Positions 51,572 through 62,379 of a stretch of 64,000 bases of DNA are shown here, in pieces. Under the pieces are notes generated by a model. The model searched no databases, was not told the origin of the DNA, and worked only from the letters and a program-made list of their open reading frames with translations. Numbering within the stretch: position 1 is the stretch's first letter; every line of letters starts with the position of its first letter. Origin of the DNA: Hydractinia symbiolongicarpus (taxonomy: Eukaryota > Cnidaria > Hydrozoa > Anthoathecata > Hydractiniidae); contig NC_079887.1 in assembly GCF_029227915.1 (NCBI RefSeq), forward strand, positions 17,979,650 to 18,043,649, written 5' to 3'. Made by a program: the position numbers and the translations under genes.

Positions 51572-51993
51572 GGATTAGACCAATGGTAACCAGCGCAAGC
51601 ACGTGGAACCACGTGATTTAAGTGAACGGCCCTTACTAGCTGTCAAAAGGCCATTTTACGGTCTTTAGAGGTCTGTAAGAATAGTTGACGGTGTTATAAC
51701 GCCATGGCGCAATGGAAAACGACTTGGGAAGTCTTAGTCCATTGAGAGTGGAAGGATTAGACCATTGTTAAACAGCGCAGGCATGTGGAACCACGTGCTT
51801 TACGTGTAAGGCCTTTATTAGACATCAAAAGGCCATATTACAGTGTTTAGAGGCCTGTAAGCGTAGTTGACTGTGTTTTAAAGACATGACGCAGTGGAAA
51901 ACAACTTGGGACGTCGTAGTCTATTGACAGTGAAAGGATTAGACCAATGGTAACCTGCGAAGGCACGTGGAACCACGTGATTTACGCACAAGG
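50903..51993 (+). repeat. Nested 1091-bp duplication (6-mer), copy 2
   Basis: The join is visible inside one monomer. TTACGCACAAGG, a class C head, is followed by CTTTTGTTAAGTGTC, a class F tail. At the far end the same class C head continues normally as CTTTTATTAAGCATC. This is the hybrid expected from an unequal crossover in register. Confidence 0.9.
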
Positions 51994-54160
51994 CTTTTAT
52001 TAAGCATCAAAAGGCCATATTACAGTCTTTACAGGCCTGTGCGCGTGGTTGACTGTGTTTTAAAGACTTGGCGCAATGGAAAAAGACTTGGGACGTCGTA
52101 GTCTAATGAGAGTTGAAGGACTAGATCAATGGTAACCTGCGCAGGCACGTGGAACTACGTGATTTATGTGTAAGGCCTTTATTAGGCAGCAAAAGGCCAT
52201 ATTACAGCGTTTAGAGGCCTGTAAGCGTAGTTGACTGTGTTTTAAAGACATGACGCAATGGAAAACAACTTGGGACGTCGTAGTCTATAGAGAGTGGAAA
52301 GATTAGACCAATGGTAACCTGCGCAGGCACGTGAAACCATGTGATTTACGTGTAAGGCTCTTTTTAGGCATCAAAATGCCATTTTACGATCTTTAGTGGT
52401 CTGTAAGCGAAGTTGACGGTGTTATAAAGCCATGGCGCAATGGAAAACGACTTGGGAAGTCTTAGTCTATTGAGAGTGGAAGGATTAGACCATTGTTAAA
52501 CAGCGCAGGCATGTGGAACCACGTGCTTTACGTGTAAGGCCTTTATTAGGCATCAAAAGGCCATATTACAGTGTTTAGAGGCCTGTAAGCGTAGTTGACT
52601 GTGTTTTAAAGACATGACGCAGTGGAAAACAACTTGGGACGTCGTAGTCCATTGACAGTGAAAGGATTAGACCAATGGTAACCTGCGCAGGCACGTGAAA
52701 CCACGTGATTTACGTGTAAGGCTCTTTTTAGGCATCAAAATGCCATATTACGGCGTTTAGAGGCCTGTGCGCGTAGTTCATTGCGTTTTAAAGACATGGC
52801 GCAATGGATAACGATTTGGGACGTCGTAGTCTATAGAGAGTGGCAAGGTTAGACCAATGGTAACCTGCGCAGGCACGTGAAACCACGTGATTAACGTGTA
52901 AGGCCTTTATTAGGTGCCAAAAGGCCATATTACAGTCTTTAGAGGCCTGTGCGCGTAGTTCACTGTGTTTTAAAGACAAGGCGCAATGGAAAACGATTTG
53001 GGACGTCGTAGTCTATAGAGAGTGGCAAGGTTAGACCAATGGTAACCCGCGCAGGCACGTGAAACCACGTGATTTACGTGTAAGGCCTTTATTAGGTGTC
53101 AAAAGGCATATTACGGCCTTCAGAGGCCTGTAAGAGTAGTTGACGGTGTTATAAAGCCATGGCGCAATGGAAAACGACTTGGGAAGACTTAGTCCATTGA
53201 GAGTGGAAGGATTAGACCATTGTTAAACAGCGCAGGCATGTGGAACCACGTGCTTTACGTGTAAGGCCTTTATTAGACATCAAAAGGCCATATTACAGTG
53301 TTTAGAGGCCTGTAAGCGTAGTTGACTTTGTTTTAAAGACATGACGCAGTGGAAAACGATTTGGGACTTCGTAGTGCGTTGAGAGTGTAAGGATTAGACC
53401 AATGGTAAAATGCGCAGGCACGTGAAACCACGTGATTTACGTGTAAGGCTTTTGTTAAGTGTCAAAAGGCATATTACGGCCTTTAGAGGCCTGTAAGAGT
53501 AGTTGACGGTGTTATTAAGGCTAGGCGCAATGAAAAACGACTTGGTACGTCGTAGTCTATTGATGGTGGAAGGATTAGACCAATGGTAACCAGCGCAAGC
53601 ACGTGGAACCACGTGATTTAAGTGAAAGGCCCTTACTAGCTGTCAAAAGGCCATTTTACGGTCTTTAGATGTCTGTAAGAGTAGTTGACGGTGTTATAAC
53701 GCCATGGCGCAATGGAAAACGACTTGGGAAGTCTTAGTCCATTGAGAGTGGAAGGATTAAACCATTGTTAAACAGCGCAGGCATGTGGAACCACGTGCTT
53801 TACGTGTAAGGCCTTTATTAGACATCAAAAGGCCATATTACAGTGTTTAGAGGCCTGTAAGCGTAGTTGACTGTGTTTTAAAGACATGACGCAGTGGAAA
53901 ACAACTTGGGACGTCGTAGTCCATTGACAGTGAAAGGATTAGACCAATGGTAACCTGCGAAGGCACGTGAAACCACGTGATTTACGTGTAAGGCCTTTAT
54001 TTGGTGTCAAAAGGCCATATTACAGTCTTTAGAGGCCTGTGCGCGTAGTTCACTGTGTTTTATAGACATGGCGCAAAGGAAAACGACTTGGTACGTCGTA
54101 GTCTATTGATGGTGAAAGGATTAGACCAATGGTAACCAGCGCAAGCACGTGGAACCACGT
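51572..54160 (+). repeat. 3637-bp HOR (20-mer), partial copy 2
   Basis: This copy follows copy 1 for about 2.6 kb. It ends near 54160, where GATTTAAGGTAAAGG replaces GATTTAAGTGAACGG. Confidence 0.86.
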
Positions 54161-54859
54161 GATTTAAGGTAAAGGCCCTTACTAGCTGTCAAAAGGCCAT
54201 TTTACGTTCTTTAGAGGTCTGTGTTATAAAGCCATGGCGCAATGGAAAACGATTTGGGACGTCGTAGTCTATAGAGAGTGGCAAGGTTAGACCAATGGTA
54301 ACCTGCGCAGGCACGTGAAACCACGTGATTTACGTGTAAGGCCTTTATTAGGTGTCAAAAGGCCATATTACAGTCTTTACAGGCCTGTGCGGGTAGTTGA
54401 CTGTGTTTTAAAGACTTGGCGCAATGGAAAAAGACTTGGGACGTCGTAGTCTAATGAGAGTTGAAGGACTAGACCAATGGTAACCTACGCAGGCACGTGG
54501 AATTACGTGATTTATGTGTAAGGCCTTTATTAGGCAGCAAAAGGCCATATTACAGCGTTTAGAGGCCTGTAAGCGTAGTTGACTGTGTTTTAAAGACATG
54601 ACGCAATGGAAAACAATTTGGGACGTCGTAGTCTATAGAGAGTGGAAAGATTAGACCAATGGTAACCTGCGCAGGCACGTGAAACCACGTGATTTACGTG
54701 TAAGGCTCTTTTTAGGCATCAAAATGCCATTTTACGGTCTTTAGAGGTCTGTAAGCGTAGTTGACGGTGTTATAAAGCCATGACGCAATGGAAAACGACT
54801 TAGGAAGTCTTAGTCCATTGAGAGTGGAAGGATTAGACCATTGTTAAACAGCGTAGGCA
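54161..54859 (+). repeat. Mixed satellite segment with a 16-bp deletion
   Basis: About four monomers of classes E, A, D and B lie here. Near 54220 the usual GGTCTGTAAGCGTAGTTGACGG is shortened to GGTCTGTG, a loss of 16 bases. The part near 54.35-54.65 kb recurs at the end of the window (63.72-64.0 kb) at an offset of 9364 bp. Confidence 0.75.
54205..54235 (+). other. 16-bp deletion in one monomer
   Basis: TTTAGAGGTCTGTGTTATAAAGCC lacks the 16 bases GTAAGCGTAGTTGACG present in all comparable monomers. The deletion lies between two GTG/GT-rich stretches, consistent with slippage. It is seen once in the window. Confidence 0.8.
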
Positions 54860-57800
54860 TGTGGAACCACGTGCTTTACGTGTAAGGCCTTTATTAGGCA
54901 TCAAAAGGCCACATTACAGTGTTTAGAGCCCTGTAAGCGTAGTTGACTATGTTTTAAAGACATGACGCAGTGGAAAACAACTTGGGACGTCGTAGTGCAT
55001 TGACAGTGAAAGGATTAGACCAATGGTAACCTGCGCAGGCACGTGAAACCACGTGATTTACGTGTAAGGCTCTTTTTAGGCATCAAAATGCCATATTACG
55101 GCATTTAGAGGCCTGTCCGCGTAGTTTATTGTGTTTTAAAGACATGGCGCAATGGATAACGACTTGGGACGTCGTAGTCTATAGAGAGTGGCAAGGTTAG
55201 ACCAATGGTAACCTGCACAGGCACGTGAAACCACGTGATTTACGTGTAAGGCTTTTATTAGGTGTCAAAAGGCATATTACGGCCTTCAGAGGTCTGTAAG
55301 AGTAGTTGACGGTGTTATTAAGCCTAGGCGCAATGGAAAACGACTTGGGAAGTCGTAGTCCATTGAGAGTGGAGGGATTAGACGAATGGTAAACAGCGCA
55401 GGCACGTGGAACCACGTGCTTTACGTGTAAGGATTTTATTAGACATCAAAAAGCCATATTACAGTGTTTAGAGGCCTGTGCGCGTAGTTGACTGTGTTTT
55501 AAAGACATGACGCAGTGGATAACGATTTGGGACGTCGTAGACTATAGAGAGTGGCAAGGTTAGACCAATGGTAACCTGCACAGGCACGTGAAACCACGTG
55601 ATTTACGTGTAAGGCTTTTATTAGGTGTCAAAAGGCATATTACGGCCTTCAGAGGTCTGTAAGAGTAGTTGACGGTGTTATTAAGCCTAGGCGCAATGGA
55701 AAACGACTTGGGAAGTCGTAGTCCATTGAGAGTGGAGGGATTAGACGAATGGTAAACAGCGCAGGCACGTGGAACCACGTGCTTTACGTGTAAGGATTTT
55801 ATTAGACATCAAAAAGCCATATTACAGTGTTTAGAGGCCTGTGCGCGTAGTTGACTGTGTTTTAAAGACATGACGCAGTGGAAAACGATTTGGGACGTCG
55901 TAGTGCGTTGAGAGTGTAAGGATTAGACCAATGGTAACATGCGCAGGCACGTGAAGCCACGTGATTTACGTGTAAGGCTTTTATTAAGTGTCAAAAGGCA
56001 TATTACTGCCTTCAGAGGCCTGTAAGAGTAGTTGACGGTGTTATTAAGTCTAGGCGCAATGGAAAACGACTTGGGAAGTCGTAGTCCATTGAGAGTGGAG
56101 GGATTAGACGAATGGTAAACAGCGCAGGCACGTGGAACCACGTGCTTTACGTGTAAGGATTTTATTAGACATCAAAAAGCCATATTACAGTGTTTAGAGG
56201 CCTGTGCGCGTAGTTGACTGTGTTTTAAAGACATGACGCAGTGGAAAACAATTTGGGACTTCGTAGTGCGTTGAAAGTGTAAGGATTAGACCAATGGTAA
56301 CATGCGCAGGCACGTGAAACCACGTGATTTACGTGTAAGGCTTTTATTAAGTGTCAAAAGGCATATTACTGCCTTCAGAGGCCTGTAAGAGTAGTTGACG
56401 GTGTTATTAAGCCTAGGCGCAATGGAAAACGACTTGGGAAGTCGTAGTCCATTGAGAGTGGAGGGATTAGACGAATGGTAAACAGCGCAGGCACGTGGAA
56501 CCACGTGCTTTAAGTGAAAGGCCCTTACTAGCTGTCAAAAGACCATTTTACGGTCTTTAGAGGTCTGTAAGCGTAGTTGACGGTGTTATAAAGCCATGAC
56601 GCAATGGAAAACGACTTAGGAAGTCTTAGTCCATTGAGAGTGGAAGGATTAGACCATTGTTAAACAGCGTAGGCATGTGGAACCACGTGCTTTACGTGTA
56701 AGGCCTTTATTAGGCATCAAAAGGCCACATTACAGTGTTTAGAGCCCTGTAAGCGTAGTTGACTATGTTTTAAAGACATGACGCAGTGGAAAACAACTTG
56801 GGACGTCGTAGTGCATTGACAGTGAAAGGATTAGACCAATGGTAACCTGCGCAGGCACGTGAAACCACGTGATTTACGTGTAAGGCTCTTTTTAGGCATC
56901 AAAATGCCATATTACGGCATTTAGAGGCCTGTGCGCGTAGTTTATTGTGTTTTAAAGACATGGCGCAATGGATAACGACTTGGGACGTCGTAGTCTATAG
57001 AGAGTGGCAAGGTTAGACCAATGGTAACCTGCACAGGCACGTGAAACCACGTGATTTACGTGTAAGGCTTTTATTAGGTGTCAAAAGGCATATTACGGCC
57101 TTCAGAGGTCTGTAAGAGTAGTTGACGGTGTTATTAAGCCTAGGCGCAATGGAAAACGACTTGGGAAGTCGTAGTCCATTGAGAGTGGAGGGATTAGACG
57201 AATGGTAAACAGCGCAGGCACGTGGAACCACGTGCTTTACGTGTAAGGATTTTATTAGACATCAAAAAGCCATATTACAGTGTTTAGAGGCCTGTGCGCG
57301 TAGTTGACTGTGTTTTAAAGACATGACGCAGTGGATAACGATTTGGGACGTCGTAGTCTATAGAGAGTGGCAAGGTTAGACCAATGGTAACCTGCACAGG
57401 CACGTGAAACCACGTGATTTACGTGTAAGGCTTTTATTAGGTGTCAAAAGGCATATTACGGCCTTCAGAGGTCTGTAAGAGTAGTTGACGGTGTTATTAA
57501 GCCTAGGCGCAATGGAAAACGACTTGGGAAGTCGTAGTCCATTGAGAGTGGAGGGATTAGACGAATGGTAAACAGCGCAGGCATGTGGAACCACGTGCTT
57601 TACGTGTAAGGCCTTTATTAGGCATCAAAAGGCCACATTACAGTGTTTAGAGCCCTGTAAGCGTAGTTGACTATGTTTTAAAGACATGACGCAGTGGAAA
57701 ACAACTTGGGACGTCGTAGTGCATTGACAGTGAAAGGATTAGACCAATGGTAACCTGCGCAGGCACGTGAAACCACGTGATTTACGTGTAAGGCTCTTTT

Positions 57801-59316
57801 TAGGCATCAAAATGCCATATTACGGCATTTAGAGGCCTGTGCGCGTAGTTTATTGTGTTTTAAAGACATGGCGCAATGGATAACGACTTGGGACGTCGTA
57901 GTCTATAGAGAGTGGCAAGGTTAGACCAATGGTAACCTGCACAGGCACGTGAAACCACGTGATTTACGTGTAAGGCTTTTATTAGGTGTCAAAAGGCATA
58001 TTACGGCCTTCAGAGGTCTGTAAGAGTAGTTGACGGTGTTATTAAGCCTAGGCGCAATGGAAAACGACTTGGGAAGTCGTAGTCCATTGAGAGTGGAGGG
58101 ATTAGACGAATGGTAAACAGCGCAGGCACGTGGAACCACGTGCTTTACGTGTAAGGATTTTATTAGACATCAAAAAGCCATATTACAGTGTTTAGAGGCC
58201 TGTGCGCGTAGTTGACTGTGTTTTAAAGACATGACGCAGTGGATAACGATTTGGGACGTCGTAGTCTATAGAGAGTGGCAAGGTTAGACCAATGGTAACC
58301 TGCACAGGCACGTGAAACCACGTGATTTACGTGTAAGGCTTTTATTAGGTGTCAAAAGGCATATTACGGCCTTCAGAGGTCTGTAAGAGTAGTTGACGGT
58401 GTTATTAAGCCTAGGCGCAATGGAAAACGACTTGGGAAGTCGTAGTCCATTGAGAGTGGAGGGATTAGACGAATGGTAAACAGCGCAGGCACGTGGAACC
58501 ACGTGCTTTACGTGTAAGGATTTTATTAGACATCAAAAAGCCATATTACAGTGTTTAGAGGCCTGTGCGCGTAGTTGACTGTGTTTTAAAGACATGACGC
58601 AGTGGAAAACGATTTGGGACGTCGTAGTGCGTTGAGAGTGTAAGGATTAGACCAATGGTAACATGCGCAGGCACGTGAAGCCACGTGATTTACGTGTAAG
58701 GCTTTTATTAAGTGTCAAAAGGCATATTACTGCCTTCAGAGGCCTGTAAGAGTAGTTGACGGTGTTATTAAGCCTAGGCGCAATGGAAAACGACTTGGGA
58801 AGTCGTAGTCCATTGAGAGTGGAGGGATTAGACGAATGGTAAACAGCGCAGGCACGTGGAACCACGTGCTTTACGTGTAAGGATTTTATTAGACATCAAA
58901 AAGCCATATTACAGTGTTTAGAGGCCTGTGCGCGTAGTTGACTGTGTTTTAAAGACATGACGCAGTGGAAAACAATTTGGGACTTCGTAGTGCGTTGAAA
59001 GTGTAAGGATTAGACCAATGGTAACATGCGCAGGCACGTGAAACCACGTGATTTACGTGTAAGGCTTTTATTAAGTGTCAAAAGGCATATTACTGCCTTC
59101 AGAGGCCTGTAAGAGTAGTTGACGGTGTTATTAAGCCTAGGCGCAATGGAAAACGACTTGGGAAGTCGTAGTCCATTGAGAGTGGAGGGATTAGACGAAT
59201 GGTAAACAGCGCAGGCACGTGGAACCACGTGCTTTAAGTGAAAGGCCCTTACTAGCTGTCAAAAGACCATTTTACGGTCTTTAGAGGTCTGTAAGCGTAG
59301 TTGACGGTGTTATAAA
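54860..59316 (+). repeat. Block with 908/1816/2724-bp repeat offsets
   Basis: Related monomers at 55197, 57013 and 57921 are spaced 1816 and 908 bp (10 and 5 monomers), and those at 55923 and 56286 recur at 58647 and 59010 (2724 bp, 15 monomers). The simplest reading is an order P-Q-P-P-Q, where P is a 5-monomer unit with GACTATGTTTTAAAG and GTGCATTGACAGTG. Many F/G-type monomers form 363-bp dimers inside it. Similarity to the earlier copy ends near 59316. Confidence 0.82.
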
Positions 59317-62300
59317 ACCATGGCGCAATGGAGAACGACTTGGGAAGTCTTAGTCCATTGAGAGTGGAAAGATTAGACCATTGTTAAACAGCGCAGGCAT
59401 GTGGAACCACGTGCTTTACGTGTAAGGCCTTTATTAGGCATCAAAAGGCCATATTACAGTGTTTAGAGGCCTGTAAGCGTAGTTGACTGTGTTTTAAAGA
59501 CATGACGCAGTGGAAAACAACTTGGGACGTCGTAGTCCATTGACAGTGAAAGGATTAGACCAATGGTAACCTGCGAAGGCACGTGGAACCACGTGAAGGC
59601 TTTTATTAAGCATCAAAAGGCCATATTACAGTCTTTACAGGCCTGTGCGCGTAGTTGACTGTGTTTTAAAGACTTGGCGCAATGGAAAAACACTTGGTAC
59701 GTCGTAGTCCATTGAGAGTGGAGGGATTAGACCAATGATAAACAGCGCAGGCACGTGGAACCACGTGCTTTACGTGTAAGGCCTTTATTAGGCATCAAAA
59801 AGCCATATTACAGTGTTTAGAGGCCTGTGCGCGTAGTTGACTGTGTTTTAAAGACATGACGCAGTGGAAAACGATTTGGGACTTCGTAGTGCATTGAGAG
59901 TGTAAGGATTAGACCAATGGTAACTTGCGCAGGCGCGTGAAACAACCTGTGTTTTAAAGACTTGGCGCAATGGAAAAAGACTTGGGACGTCGTAGTCTAA
60001 TGAGAGTTGAAGGACTAGATCAATGGTAACCTGCACAGGCACGTGGAACTACGTGATTTATGTGTAAGGCTCTTTTTAGTCATCAAAATGCCATATTACG
60101 GTGTTTAGAGGCCTGTGCGCGTAGTTCACTGTATTTTAAAGACATGGCGCAATGGATAACGATTTGGGAAGTCGTAGTCTATAGAGAGTGGCAAGGTTAG
60201 ACCAATGGTAACCTGCGCAGGCACGTGAGTCCACGTGATTTACGTGTAAGGCCTTTATTAGGTGTCAAAAGGCCATATTACAATCTTTACAGGCCTGTGT
60301 GGGTAGTTGACTGTGTTTTAAAGACTTAAGGCAATGGAAAAAGACTTGGGACGTCGTAGTCTAATGAGAGTTGAAGGACTAGACCAATGATAACCTACGC
60401 AGGCACGTGGAATTACGTGATTTAAGTGTAAGGCCTTTATTAGGCAGCAAAAGGCCATATTACAGCGTTTAGAGGCCTGTAAGCGTAGTTGACTGTGTTT
60501 TAAAGACATGACGCAATGGAAAACAATTTGGGACGTCGTAGTCTATAGAGAGTGGAAAGATTAGACCAATGGTAACCTGCACAGGCACGTGAAACCACGT
60601 GATTTACGTGTAAAGCTCTTTTTAGGCATCAAAATGCTATTTTACGGTCTTTAGAGGTCTGTAAGCGTAGTTGACGGTGTTATAAAGCCATGGCGCAATG
60701 GAAAACGACTTGGGAAGTCTTAGTCCATTGAGAGTGGAAGGATTAGACCATTGTTAAACAGCGCACGCATGTGGAACCACGTGCTTTACGTGTAAGGCCT
60801 TTATTAGGCATCAAAAGGCCATATTACAGTGTTTAGAGGCCTGTAAGCGTAGTTGACTGTGTTTTAAAGCCATGGCGCAATGGAAAACGACTTGGGAAGT
60901 CTTAGTCCATTGAGAGTGGAAAGATTATAACAATGGTAACCTGCGCAGGCACGTGAAACCACGTGACTTACGTGTAAGGCTTTTATTAAGTGTCAAAAGG
61001 CATATTACTGCCTTCAGAGGCCTGTAAGAGTAGTTGACGGTGTTATTAAGCCTAGGCGCAATGGAAAACGACTTGGGAAGTCGTAGTCCATTGAGAGTGG
61101 AGGGATTAGACGAATGGTAAACAGCGCAGGCACGTGGAACCACGTGCTTTACGTGTAAGGATTTTATTAGACATCAAAAAGCCATATTACAGTGTTTAGA
61201 GGCCTGTGCGCGTACTTGACTGTGTTTTAAAGACATGACGCAGTGGAAAACAATTTGGGACTTCGTAGTGCGTTGAGAGTGTAAGGATTAGACCAATGGT
61301 AACATGCGCAGGCACGTGAAACCACGTGATTTGCGTGTAAGGCTTTTATTAAGTGTCAAAAGGCATATTACTGCCATCAGAGGCCTGTAAGAGTAGTTGA
61401 CGGTGTTATTAAGCCTAGGCGCAATGGAAAACGATTTGGTACGTCGTAGTCTATTGATGGTGGAAGGATTAGACCAATGGTAACCAGCGCAAGCACGTGG
61501 AACCACGTGATTTAAGTGAAAGGCCCTTACTAGCTGTCAAAAGGCCATTTTACTGTCTTTAGAGGTCTGTAAGAGTAGTTGACGGTGTTATAACGCCATG
61601 GCGCAATGGAAAACGACTTGGGAAGTCTTAGTCCATTGAGAGTGGAAGGATTAGACCATTGTTAAACAGCGCAGGCATGTGGAACCACGTGCTTTACGTG
61701 TAAGGCCTTTATTAGACATCAAAAGGCCATATTACAGTGTTTAGAGGCCTGTAAGCGTAGTTGACTGTGTTTAAAAGACATGACGCAGTGGAAAACAACT
61801 TGGGACGTCGTAGTCCATTGACAGTGAAAGGATTAGACCAATGGTAACCTGCGAAGGCGCGTGGAACCACGTGATTTATGCACAAGGCTTTTATTAAGCA
61901 TCAAAAGGCCATATTACAGTGCTTAGATGCCTGTAAGCGTAGTTGACTGTGTTTTAAAGACATGACGCAGTGGAAAAGAACTTGGGACGTCGTAGTCCAT
62001 TGACAGTGAAAGGATTAGACCAATGGTAACCTGCACAGGCACGTGAAATCACGTGATTTACGTGTAAGGCCTTTATTTGGTGTCAAAAGGCCATATTACA
62101 GTCTTTAGAGGCCTGTGCGCGTAGTTCACTGTGTTTTATAGACATGGCACAATGGAAAACGACTTGGTACGTCGTAGTCTATTGATGGTGGAAGGGTTAG
62201 ACCAATGGTAACCAGCGCAAGCACGTGGAACCACGTGATTTAAGTTAAAGGCCCTTACTAGCTGTCAAAAGGCCATTTTACGGTCTTTAGAGGTCTGTAA

Positions 62301-62379
62301 GCGTAGTTGACGGTGTTATAAAGCCATGGCGCAATGGAAAACGACTTGGGAAGTCTTAGTCCATTGAGAGTGGAAAGAT
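59317..62379 (+). repeat. Mixed-class satellite segment
   Basis: This segment holds classes B, C, G, a truncated F/C fusion, D, A, F and E in irregular order. The 60.1-60.6 kb part resembles 24.4-24.9 and 28.1-28.5 kb (GTGAGTCCACGTG, CTACGCAGGCACG). The monomer at 59590-59600 belongs to the 10-bp-deleted C lineage. Confidence 0.72.
59886..59991 (+). repeat. Truncated 106-bp monomer
   Basis: GTAGT landmarks are 106 bases apart. The right side (CAACCTGTGTTTTAAAGAC and the class C tail) is the same as in the 78-bp truncated monomers. The left side keeps about 28 more bases, through GCGCAGGCGCGTGAAAC. It is a related but different truncated form. Confidence 0.87.
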
